Virus record (IMG/VR): IMGVR_UViG_3300035698_002797
Span: 1 to 37,844 of that record
Source of the DNA: a virus
DNA: 37,844 bases
Direction: 5' to 3' (one strand)
Shown here: positions 31,608-37,655 of the stretch, one piece after another
Position numbering within the stretch: position 1 is the stretch's first letter
Layout: each line of letters begins with the position of its first letter
Notes under the pieces: generated by a model
The model's database searches: none
What the model was told of the DNA's origin: nothing
What the model saw: the letters and a program-made list of their open reading frames with translations, nothing else
Made by a program: the position numbers and the translations under genes

Positions 31608-32036
31608 TTATTCTGGGTCTGGTAAATGACAATCGAATTTGTCAATACTCAGCTTATCCAAAAAGTTAATATAATTTATCATTTGTTCAATGTCTGAATT
31701 TTCCTTGTAAAACTTTTCTATTCCTTGGTTTATGCAAAATAAACGTTTAAAAAATAAGTCCGCTGTATATTTATTGCCTTTTACCTCTATTGTTTCGCTT
31801 CCAGTTTTAATCTCAAATAAAAACCCCTGTGTATCATCATACCATGCTATTAAATGCGGATAAACTACCCCGTATAAGTATTTTAGTTGCTCCCATGTTT
31901 TATACTTCTTAGGCTCAGAGAAAACCCCTAATCTCCAGCCGTCCTCTTTTACTTCATCTTGCAACTTGTCAAACTCGTCGTAAGCAGGGCGCAAAAGACC
32001 GTTTTTCTTATGGAACATTATTGATTGTTTTTTCAT
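31608..32036 (-). CDS. Recombination-associated protein, NinB-like (weak)
   Basis: A 142-residue protein next to Rad52-like and SSB-like genes. It has YDEFDKLQDEV, KTWEQLKYLYGVVYPHLIAWY and a C-terminus with NYINFLDKLSIDKFDCHLPDPE. The size, helical content and neighbours are like NinB/Orf proteins, which load recombinases on SSB-coated DNA. Only a general resemblance was seen. Overlaps the Rad52-like gene by ATGA. Confidence 0.4.
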   Translation of the reverse strand: MKKQSIMFHKKNGLLRPAYDEFDKLQDEVKEDGWRLGVFSEPKKYKTWEQLKYLYGVVYPHLIAWYDDTQGFLFEIKTGSETIEVKGNKYTADLFFKRLFCINQGIEKFYKENSDIEQMINYINFLDKLSIDKFDCHLPDPE

Positions 32037-32806
32037 GCCAACCTCGGCAACGGCTTGTCTATTCCATTAACGTCATTATCTTCAATCCATTGTATGCACT
32101 TGTTGTATTCAGATTTTTTAATCATGCTTGCCTCTTGTGCCTTGAACAAATCTTTAAATACCTGAATTGACACGCCGGAGGTAATCAAAAAGCCTCTTAT
32201 TTGTTTTTGCAGTTCAAGGTTTATGAATATATTATCGTCCTCGTGCATAGCCCACGCTTCAAGCTCTGGCACTTCCCAGAAGAAATTTAATCCTCCATGC
32301 TTTGCTGATGTTTTCGCAGATTTCCAACCAGCTTTTTTTCTGTAAGCCTTTTCCATGCTACATTGAACAAAACGCTCTTTTAAGTTATAAAGATAGCGAC
32401 CTATTCCCCATTGAACGGCAGCACGCTTCATTGATCCAGATATTCCACCCTTAAAACTTGCTATGTCTGTATTTTCTGCTCCGTCCCACTTAGTTATCCA
32501 TTCACCGTTTATATTGATTGATATTCCACACATGGAACCGCCGTCAAGGTTTACAAATTCATTACGCCAGTTTTCAATGCCTACAATTTCATCAAGTCGC
32601 TCTTGTATTGCTCGGCTTGTAACATATACCAAAGCCATAGCCCATATACCATTGTCGTTTTTGCCGGACATTTGCAAACGCCATTCAAGGTCATCTTTTC
32701 TAAATGGCTCACTTAGTTTATTCCGCAAGCTTTTTACAGAGTCGCTTTTCTCAATAGCTGTAAAAGATAAATCGCTTAAGCTATTATTTACTGTTATGTT
32801 TGGCAT
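32033..32806 (-). CDS. Rad52/Rad22-like single-strand annealing protein
   Basis: A 257-residue annealase expected to pair complementary single strands. The block LSEPFRKDDLEWRLQMSG is followed by MALVYVTSRAIQERLDEIVG, ENWRNEF, then TDIASFKGGISGSMKRAAVQWGIGRYLYNL. This last stretch is the conserved Rad52 beta-beta-alpha core with the KRAAxxxGIGRYLY motif. The C-terminal 100 residues are variable and helical. AAGGAG lies 8 nt upstream. It forms an operon with the SSB-like and NinB-like genes. Confidence 0.85.
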   Translation of the reverse strand: MPNITVNNSLSDLSFTAIEKSDSVKSLRNKLSEPFRKDDLEWRLQMSGKNDNGIWAMALVYVTSRAIQERLDEIVGIENWRNEFVNLDGGSMCGISININGEWITKWDGAENTDIASFKGGISGSMKRAAVQWGIGRYLYNLKERFVQCSMEKAYRKKAGWKSAKTSAKHGGLNFFWEVPELEAWAMHEDDNIFINLELQKQIRGFLITSGVSIQVFKDLFKAQEASMIKKSEYNKCIQWIEDNDVNGIDKPLPRLA

Positions 32807-32828
32807 ATTAAACTCCTTTGTTGTTATG

Positions 32829-33446
32829 CTATTTAAAATACGCTATAAACTTATCACTTCCGTATTGACCTTTTATTATGCTCAGTACTTTGTCAAGTGG
32901 CAATTCATCTTTAGTTATGTTGTTTTGTTTCTTAAACTGATCATCCCCAAAAGAACAAGCTCCTGTAATCAATCTGTATTGGTTTTTACTAACCGAGCCA
33001 GTTGATTTTATCTCACTTATTAATTTAAACACATCAAAAGTTTCTTGGAGATATTTAAAATTAACATCTTCAACAGCTTGTTTGATTGTTTTGCCGTGTG
33101 CATAATATTTCCCACGTTTAGCGATGCAACACTTTTCCAAGTTTTTTATTTCACCACCGCCAAAATAGCAAGCTTTATAAATTGTAAAGTCGCCCTTTTG
33201 TTTTTCAGAGTGAATTAACATAGTTGAGTTGTCTATATTAATTAATATTATTTCTTCACCTTTGTAAATTATGGTCATATTCGGCAAGTATACATTACCT
33301 TGATTCTCAAACTTGACGCCCTCTGGTAATGTCGTTAGGCTTTCCAAGTATACACCACCTTGATGATTTACGATTATTTGGTTTTTGGTTTTTCTAAAAG
33401 CATAACCGATTTCTCTTAATACTGCAATAAATTTTTTGTCTTTCAT
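32829..33446 (-). CDS. Modular protein with LT.LPEG repeat and HGKT domain (DUF7666-like)
   Basis: A 205-residue protein. ATG 33446 is preferred over an upstream TTG because AAGGAG lies 9 nt before it. Residues about 25-60 hold a repeat-like stretch, GGVYLESLTTLPEGVKFENQ, resembling the LTSIPEGF repeats of phage proteins. Residues about 108-135 include CIAKRGKYYAHGKTIKQAVED, recalled as the core of DUF7666-type phage domains. The end carries SKNQYRLITGACSFGDDQF. The domain names are from memory and unchecked. It lies upstream of the Rad52-like gene. Function unknown. Confidence 0.5.
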   Translation of the reverse strand: MKDKKFIAVLREIGYAFRKTKNQIIVNHQGGVYLESLTTLPEGVKFENQGNVYLPNMTIIYKGEEIILINIDNSTMLIHSEKQKGDFTIYKACYFGGGEIKNLEKCCIAKRGKYYAHGKTIKQAVEDVNFKYLQETFDVFKLISEIKSTGSVSKNQYRLITGACSFGDDQFKKQNNITKDELPLDKVLSIIKGQYGSDKFIAYFK

Positions 33447-33450
33447 AATC

Positions 33451-33531
33451 CTACTCCTTAGCTTTTTTAGTTTTCTTTCTTTCGTCAAAGTCTTTTTTCA
33501 TAGCCTCTGTTAAGTCTGTAAATAAGCTCAT
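33451..33531 (-). CDS. Possible 26-residue peptide
   Basis: ATG 33531 with AGGGG 7 nt upstream codes SLFTDLTEAMKKDFDERK followed by a Lys-rich end. The stop lies 4 bases before the next start, and the site GCTAAGGAGTAGGATTATG is shared. Very small and basic. Confidence 0.5.
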   Translation of the reverse strand: MSLFTDLTEAMKKDFDERKKTKKAKE

Positions 33532-33542
33532 TTTAATCCCCT

Positions 33543-33734
33543 TTAAATTGGTTCTGATTCACAGTAAGCGCCACACTCTGCACATCGACCAGTGCCGACA
33601 TTAACGCCTTGACGTTCTAGTTCAACAGTACAACCGCATTCAGAACATTTCATTTGGTCTGGGTATTCACATTCTGAAACTTCGTCTGGCATTGCGTTGT
33701 CGTGCTTCCATTGTGCATTAGAAAAGTTACTCAT
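33543..33734 (-). CDS. Small zinc-ribbon protein, first gene of its operon
   Basis: A 63-residue protein: acidic N-terminus (SNAQWKHDNAMPDEVSECEY), then MKCSECGCTVELER and GRCAECGAYC, a two-CxxC zinc ribbon like transcription-factor or RNA-polymerase knuckles. It is the first gene behind promoter P2 and carries the leader GCTAAGGAGGCTTAATAATG. A role as an early regulator is an inference from position and motif. Confidence 0.65.
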   Translation of the reverse strand: MSNFSNAQWKHDNAMPDEVSECEYPDQMKCSECGCTVELERQGVNVGTGRCAECGAYCESEPI

Positions 33735-33763
33735 TATTAAGCCTCCTTAGCTTTGTTACTTAT

Positions 33764-33792
33764 AGTATACTGCACAAAACGGGCTTTGTCAA
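33764..33792 (-). promoter_or_regulatory. Early promoter P2 (minus strand)
   Basis: TTGACA (33792-33787), 17-nt spacer, TATACT (33769-33764). It has the same TTTTAGTC upstream and AAGCTAAGGAGGCT downstream boxes as P1 and P3. Confidence 0.85.
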
Positions 33793-33815
33793 GACTAAAA
33801 GGTAAATTTTATTGA

Positions 33816-34088
33816 TTATTTTTCAAGTATTTTCTTAAGCTTTTTAATAGTGCCGTACTTGTCTTTTTTCATGTCGTTCCAGAGGTAGATAATTGCAACC
33901 CTGATAAATCCATCTTCGCTAATCTTACACCATGAATTAACCGCCTTAAAGACTGCCAGTATTTTATTACAGAAAGAAGGAGTCCTGCCGGATCGCATTT
34001 TCATTCCTTTTTCTTTTGACCGCTGGCTTGCCTCTGCCAACTCGTTTAACAGCTCGTCGCTGAACATTGCTCTAGTTTCTTTAGTCAT
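33816..34088 (-). CDS. Small hypothetical protein
   Basis: A 90-residue basic helical protein (LNELAEASQRSKEKG, WCKISEDGFIRVAIIYLWNDM). No family was recognised, but the length and Lys-rich ends suit DNA or RNA binding. It overlaps the upstream small gene. It ends 24 bases before promoter P2. Confidence 0.5.
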   Translation of the reverse strand: MTKETRAMFSDELLNELAEASQRSKEKGMKMRSGRTPSFCNKILAVFKAVNSWCKISEDGFIRVAIIYLWNDMKKDKYGTIKKLKKILEK

Positions 34089-34206
34089 TGCCTACCCCTT
34101 TTTTGTTTTGTAGTTTTCTGCGCTCTTTGATTATTTTTCTAAGCTCTTTATAAAGCTCGATTTCTCTTTTTAGTAGAGCTAATATTCTATCTTGTGTTTT
34201 GCTCAC
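34081..34206 (-). CDS. Small 41-residue coiled-coil protein
   Basis: GTG start at 34206 inside the stop of the previous gene (GTGA), with GAGGTG upstream. Reads SKTQDRILALLKREIELYKE and then basic residues: an amphipathic helix. It overlaps the next gene by 8 nt. Confidence 0.55.
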   Translation of the reverse strand: MSKTQDRILALLKREIELYKELRKIIKERRKLQNKKGVGND

Positions 34207-34385
34207 CTTGACACCTCTAAGCCGTCTATCCAGCTTCCGTCTACGTTCATTACGCCGTGTATTATGTTGTCGTTTATTTGTAATTGTTTTCCGGCGTTAA
34301 ATTCGTTCTCGTTTTCAGACCGCTTTAAATATAGAAATCCAGCGAGTAAAAGTATTATCAGTATGTAAATCATTGTGTCTTTCAT
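34203..34385 (-). CDS. Small single-TM protein
   Basis: A 60-residue protein with MIYILIILLLAGFLYL as one N-terminal TM helix or signal anchor, followed by a polar domain (KRSENENEFNAGKQ). Its ATG overlaps the stop of the previous gene (ATGA). A possible membrane-located early protein (exclusion or host-takeover), not established. Confidence 0.55.
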   Translation of the reverse strand: MKDTMIYILIILLLAGFLYLKRSENENEFNAGKQLQINDNIIHGVMNVDGSWIDGLEVSR

Positions 34386-34516
34386 TTTTCGTTATCCTTT
34401 TTAATTTTGTTTCTGTCCTTATCAGACATAATGTTTAGCTTTAGTTTCTTGAACGGCTTGTAGCTTGAGCCGTAATTACTGCTTACTTTTTGTGTGGTGT
34501 TGGTTATTTTTGGCAT
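34382..34516 (-). CDS. Small 44-residue basic protein
   Basis: ATG 34516 codes PKITNTTQKVSSNYGSSYKP and a Lys-rich tail, ending in the ATGA shared with the TM protein. Starts within the end of the preceding gene, whose frame stops at 34504. Confidence 0.5.
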   Translation of the reverse strand: MPKITNTTQKVSSNYGSSYKPFKKLKLNIMSDKDRNKIKKDNEK

Positions 34517-34764
34517 TGTTCAACACCTAGTTCTTTTTTTAATTTATTATACAGCCTCCACTTTTCTGCTAGTGTTTCTTTATCTTCGTACCATTTATCA
34601 ATAATATCCTTTTTTGTACTTGTCTCTAGTACACAAACTCTGATACTATTAAAAGTAAAAGATACGGGGGCGTGTGTTTTACTGGATAGCTCCAAGGCGT
34701 CTTGCGTTGTGCATTCAATGCTATCGCCAGCATAAGCAATTATTATTGTTTCTTTTATTTTCAT
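34504..34764 (-). CDS. Small hypothetical protein
   Basis: An 86-residue alpha/beta protein (KETIIIAYAGDSIECTTQDA, APVSFTFNSIRVCVLETS) with a Lys/Glu-rich C-terminus. AATAAGGAGTAGGATTATG precedes it, a start region shared with other early genes. No family was recognised. Confidence 0.5.
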   Translation of the reverse strand: MKIKETIIIAYAGDSIECTTQDALELSSKTHAPVSFTFNSIRVCVLETSTKKDIIDKWYEDKETLAEKWRLYNKLKKELGVEQCQK

Positions 34765-34775
34765 AATCCTACTCC

Positions 34776-35234
34776 TTATTTTATTTTTACAATCAACGGC
34801 TCTTGACCTTTATACGAAAAGCAAAGGCTTTCTGCGTCGCTGGTTAGGTTGGTGAAGTTGAAAGTCATGCCATCACGATATTCGCCAAAATTAAACAATA
34901 GAACACAATAATTTTCTTTTTGTTCTATAATTATAGTTTCAGCAAATTCTATAAATATTTTTTTCCAGCGATGGGAATACTTAACACCTGCCCGATCCAG
35001 AACCTTGCACGCTTGGCTTATTGATATACTCATTAGTAGCCCCTTTGGTGGAAACATTACTATAACAAAAACCAAAATAAACACAACACCTAGCAATAGA
35101 TATGACAGTAAATGCAGGCACGATATAGTATTTGTATATAGCTCTGGTTGTCCATGTTTTATAATACAAAATAATATATTAATTATAAATAAATATAAGA
35201 GGAGTATATTGTTTACTTTATATAGCAACATCAT
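34776..35234 (-). CDS. Two-TM membrane protein with soluble tail
   Basis: A 152-residue protein. Two hydrophobic helices (residues about 8-25, LLLYLFIINILFCIIK, and about 40-62, LLSYLLLGVVFILVFVIV), then a beta-rich soluble domain (YSHRWKKIFIEFAETIIIEQ, NYCVLLFNFGEYR). GGAGGCTACCAAATG precedes. The topology suggests an inner-membrane early protein. Function not recognised. Confidence 0.55.
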   Translation of the reverse strand: MMLLYKVNNILLLYLFIINILFCIIKHGQPELYTNTISCLHLLSYLLLGVVFILVFVIVMFPPKGLLMSISISQACKVLDRAGVKYSHRWKKIFIEFAETIIIEQKENYCVLLFNFGEYRDGMTFNFTNLTSDAESLCFSYKGQEPLIVKIK

Positions 35235-35596
35235 TTGGTAGCCTCCAGTTCGGTTAGGTTTTCTATAAATCTTTCATAAAGCTTAACTTCTAGTGAGTTG
35301 CGCCTAATTTCTGCATTTATAACATCTACATAAAACGGCTTTTCTGTACGTTCTATTTCTTTAAAGTGTATTTGGTCGTTGCACTCTATAATTGCATCTT
35401 CATACTTCTCAATAAGCTCCTTAATCTTATCCGCTTTAACTAATCCACGGTAGTAATCTTCTGACACTATGCGAAAGTCAACGCTAGAAGTATAGCCGTT
35501 TATCAGCACCCTTTGGTCGCCAGCCTTTAGCAAAACAGGTTCTTTCTTTTTGATGTTCATTCCGTAGTCCCTCAAGTCGCTTGTGGTCTGTTTCAT
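35231..35596 (-). CDS. Hypothetical helical protein
   Basis: A 121-residue protein. The middle (LVKADKIKELIEKYEDAIIE) and C-terminus (RNSLEVKLYERFIENLTELE) are long helices. No cysteines or TM segments. It overlaps the next gene's start by 4 nt. Role unknown. Confidence 0.5.
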   Translation of the reverse strand: MKQTTSDLRDYGMNIKKKEPVLLKAGDQRVLINGYTSSVDFRIVSEDYYRGLVKADKIKELIEKYEDAIIECNDQIHFKEIERTEKPFYVDVINAEIRRNSLEVKLYERFIENLTELEATK

Positions 35597-35597
35597 T

Positions 35598-35729
35598 TTA
35601 CTTTTCTCCTGTTATTATTTCTACAAACTCAAGCCCTATTTTTTCGGCTTGTTTGATTTGACGTGATAAATCCTTTTCCGTAGTTTTCATCTTTACATAT
35701 ACTTCTTTGCTTTTGTATGTTGCTGTCAT
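35598..35729 (-). CDS. Small 43-residue basic protein
   Basis: ATG 35729 with AAGGA 9 nt upstream. Codes TATYKSKEVYVKMKTTEKDL and an amphipathic helix. Stop followed by the next start within 2 nt. Confidence 0.55.
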   Translation of the reverse strand: MTATYKSKEVYVKMKTTEKDLSRQIKQAEKIGLEFVEIITGEK

Positions 35730-35733
35730 TTGA

Positions 35734-35898
35734 TTAGTCCTTTTCGGTTAGTATTGTAATTAGTATATCTATATGATTTTCAAACGCAGTATTAAAATTT
35801 TCATCGTATAATGTTTGAACAAAAATAGATATTGGTGATATTGCAATAAACATAAATGCTGCGATACATCTAAAAGGTATTGAGATTAAATAAATCAT
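35734..35898 (-). CDS. Small one-TM protein
   Basis: A 54-residue protein: IYLISIPFRCIAAFMFIAIS plus PISIFVQ form one long hydrophobic segment, then an acidic C-terminal stretch. ATG 35898 overlaps the stop of the preceding membrane peptide (ATGA). An upstream ATG at 35949 is in the overlapping gene and is not preferred. Confidence 0.55.
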   Translation of the reverse strand: MIYLISIPFRCIAAFMFIAISPISIFVQTLYDENFNTAFENHIDILITILTEKD

Positions 35899-36002
35899 TT
35901 TAAAACCCTCTTTAATATTGAAGTTATAGCGATCCCTGACGGCACACAAATTAAAGCTAGGTATACAGCAGGGTTTGATAGTAAAAGTGTTAGCGTTTGC
36001 AT
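35895..36002 (-). CDS. Small 35-residue membrane peptide
   Basis: ATG 36002 with GGAGG 6 nt upstream. QTLTLLLSNPAVYLALICVP is one TM helix, with a basic tail (LKRVLK). Ends with ATGA overlap to the next TM gene, so the two are made together, possibly a pair. Confidence 0.55.
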   Translation of the reverse strand: MQTLTLLLSNPAVYLALICVPSGIAITSILKRVLK

Positions 36003-36015
36003 TTAGACCTCCAGT

Positions 36016-36183
36016 TTATGTAGTTGCTGTATATTTATGAGCTTTAGTTATTTCATTTTTTAACTTGCGTAAACATTTATCACATAAGTGCGTATTGCTA
36101 TTGTTTATATGTATTTTTCTTGACGGCTTTGTATTGCAATTAAAGCAATGACAATCATAAGTATTATTCCCGACTTTAATCAT
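36016..36183 (-). CDS. Small 55-residue zinc-ribbon protein
   Basis: ATG 36183, GGAG 9 nt upstream. TYDCHCFNCNTKPSRK followed by HLCDKCLRKL makes two Cys/His pairs (CHC.NC and CDKC). The tail is basic. It overlaps the upstream gene's stop. Confidence 0.6.
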   Translation of the reverse strand: MIKVGNNTYDCHCFNCNTKPSRKIHINNSNTHLCDKCLRKLKNEITKAHKYTATT

Positions 36184-36532
36184 TTTTTAATCTCCGCTTG
36201 CTTAGTATTGGCGTAGAATGATTAACAAAGCCTACAATAATATCTTTATAATAATGATTGTCGTCTGCAATATTAACACCATTTCTTCTTGCTGGTGTAC
36301 CATCTGTTTTTAAGACAATCCCATGATAATACATTAGTCTAGTACTATCAAAACAAATCATTGTTATTTTTGTGTTTTTAATGCAATCACTAGCAAACAT
36401 TTTCACCTTAACAATATCACCTAATTTATATTTAGTGTGTTTTTCTGCATATTCCTGTTCTAGTTTTCTTTTTTTGATTTGCAACTCCATTATATCGCAA
36501 TCTAAACTAGTAATCTTTTGTAATAAGTTCAT
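36176..36532 (-). CDS. Hypothetical protein with coiled-coil head
   Basis: A 118-residue protein. The first 35 residues form a coiled coil (DIMELQIKKRKLEQEYAEKH). The rest is a beta domain, like an SH3/KOW fold (YKLGDIVKVKMFASD, YYHGIVLKTDG). No family was recognised. Overlaps the zinc-ribbon gene. Confidence 0.5.
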   Translation of the reverse strand: MNLLQKITSLDCDIMELQIKKRKLEQEYAEKHTKYKLGDIVKVKMFASDCIKNTKITMICFDSTRLMYYHGIVLKTDGTPARRNGVNIADDNHYYKDIIVGFVNHSTPILSKRRLKND

Positions 36533-36576
36533 TGTATTCCCTCCAGCAGTTTAAACTTGCTTAGGTTGGTTGGTTA

Positions 36577-36810
36577 TTAAATATCACACGGTATAATATA
36601 ACCGCCTTTAGATAAACATATTTGATGAAGTGCGTTATTTATTTCAATCCAGTACAAATGAATTATATAGTTTTTTGAGTTAATATCATTATTATATTTC
36701 TTTTTTTGTAATTTAAATACCTCTTGGGTTGTTTCTATTTCGTTTATTATAACTTTAACCGATTCACCTACTTTTAATGATTCATATTCTTTATTGCTAT
36801 AACGTTTCAT
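36577..36810 (-). CDS. First gene of the early operon, small beta protein
   Basis: A 77-residue protein with SH3-like beta character (LKVGESVKVIINEIETTQEV). The leader GCTAAGGAGGCTTTACATG follows promoter P1. Eleven bases (AGGAGGCTTTA) of the leader are perfectly complementary to the hairpin RNA loop at 31005-31015. Function not recognised. Confidence 0.6.
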   Translation of the reverse strand: MKRYSNKEYESLKVGESVKVIINEIETTQEVFKLQKKKYNNDINSKNYIIHLYWIEINNALHQICLSKGGYIIPCDI

Positions 36811-36840
36811 GTAAAGCCTCCTTAGCTTGTTGTTATCTAT

Positions 36841-36869
36841 ATAATACTACACGAAAAGCAGTTTGTCAA
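36841..36869 (-). promoter_or_regulatory. Early promoter P1 (minus strand)
   Basis: TTGACA (36869-36864), 17-nt spacer, TATTAT (36846-36841). Upstream GTTTAGTC and downstream AAGCTAAGGAGGCT boxes match P2 and P3. Confidence 0.85.
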
Positions 36870-36959
36870 GACTAAACTAGAAAAAAAGCGGGATTTTTTA
36901 GACATTTGTTAAGTTTAACCTCAAAATAAGATTAATTCAAACTATTTTCGATTAAGGGG
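36870..36959. other. Intergenic control region between divergent promoters
   Basis: Ninety bases between P1 and the plus-strand promoter at 36960. It holds a 12-bp palindrome GTTAAGTTTAAC (36908-36919) and an A/T-rich stretch. No reading frame of note. The palindrome is a candidate operator. No repressor gene is seen in this window. Confidence 0.4.
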
Positions 36960-36988
36960 TTGACAAATCTCTAAACTAATAGTATTAT
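36960..36988 (+). promoter_or_regulatory. Promoter of the ~85-nt RNA (plus strand)
   Basis: TTGACA (36960-36965), 17-nt spacer, TATTAT (36983-36988). The predicted start is about 36995. Confidence 0.75.
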
Positions 36989-36994
36989 ATTAGT

Positions 36995-37079
36995 ATGCTA
37001 GGAGGCTTAATATAATATATTTTATCTTAATCTCTCGCACAAATAAATAACTCAAATTATTTATTTGTGCATTTTTTTT
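36995..37079 (+). ncRNA. Candidate ~85-nt RNA with a Shine-Dalgarno box but no standard start codon
   Basis: The transcript from the promoter at 36960 carries CTAGGAGGCTTAAT (36998-37011), the same box found in the early leaders. In place of ATG it reads ATAATATAT, and no ATG, GTG or TTG lies before the terminator. It ends at a 14-bp hairpin plus T8. It could be a decoy for ribosomes or for the anti-Shine-Dalgarno hairpin RNA. Inference only. Confidence 0.55.
37037..37079 (+). terminator. Strong intrinsic terminator of the ~85-nt RNA
   Basis: Perfect 14-bp stem GCACAAATAAATAA/TTATTTATTTGTGC (37037-37050, 37057-37070) with a 6-nt loop and TTTTTTTT at 37072-37079. Confidence 0.9.
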
Positions 37080-37099
37080 ATTCTTTTTCCATTCTGCTA

Positions 37100-37128
37100 T
37101 TGACAAACTGGGGAAACTGTGGTATACT
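37100..37128 (+). promoter_or_regulatory. Promoter of the right-end genes (plus strand)
   Basis: TTGACA (37100-37105), 17-nt spacer, TATACT (37123-37128), which is followed by a long leader. Confidence 0.8.
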
Positions 37129-37137
37129 TATAATATC

Positions 37138-37225
37138 AACTAGAAAGAGTTTATTAATTAAACCAGCCCCAGATTGGATAAGAACTTGCCTAACAGCTCT
37201 TTTTTAGTTGAACCATGACGGGGCT
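37138..37225 (+). promoter_or_regulatory. Leader with possible H-type pseudoknot
   Basis: AACTAGAAAGAG (37138-37149) pairs with CTCTTTTTTAGTT (37197-37209), with a small internal bulge, and AGCCCC (37165-37170) in its loop pairs with GGGGCT (37220-37225). GGGGCT is followed by TTTATTTT and AGGAGG (37236-37240 region), so the structure sits next to the start at 37248 and could control termination or translation. Confidence 0.4.
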
Positions 37226-37247
37226 TTTATTTTCAGGAGGTCATAAC

Positions 37248-37655
37248 ATGACTAAAGAAGTACAAACAATTAGTATTAATGGTGTCGATTATGTAAGAGC
37301 CGACAAAGCAAAAGAAAAAATTGTACAAATTGACAAGGATAACAAAGTCGCATGTTCACTTCTTGGAAAATTTGTAATTGTTAGAACAAGAAACGAGGGT
37401 ATAAACGCAGGAACTGTTGTCGCTTCCGATGATACTGGTATCATTCTTGATAATTGCAGAAGATTGTATTATCATAGACCAGCAGACAATAGTCTTTCTT
37501 GGTATGAGGGGGTAGCTGTTTCAGGACTGAGCGATAACTCAAAGGTTTCAGGAACGGTTGAGAGAAAAGTAATAATTGAGGATTATTCCGCAACCATTTG
37601 TAATAAAGAAGCCGAAAAATCAATTATGGAGAAAGCTCCAAATGAACAAGATTAA
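37248..37655 (+). CDS. DUF6948-like phage protein
   Basis: A 135-residue protein. ATG 37248 is preferred (AGGAGG 7 nt upstream) over ATG 37215 in the leader. The core LLGKFVIVRTRNEGINAGTV, then CRRLYYHRPADNSLSWYEGVAV and KKxxE-like end (KEAEKSIMEKAP) matches what I recall as the DUF6948 family, small phage proteins of unknown role. The name is from memory. Its stop overlaps the next start by 14 nt, so it is coupled to the Gly-X repeat gene. Confidence 0.6.
   Translation: MTKEVQTISINGVDYVRADKAKEKIVQIDKDNKVACSLLGKFVIVRTRNEGINAGTVVASDDTGIILDNCRRLYYHRPADNSLSWYEGVAVSGLSDNSKVSGTVERKVIIEDYSATICNKEAEKSIMEKAPNEQD

Noticed and set aside
32463-33005. A 180-codon plus-strand frame
   Set aside because: It overlaps the Rad52-like gene, which has conserved motifs. 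The plus frame has no ribosome site and no family pattern.
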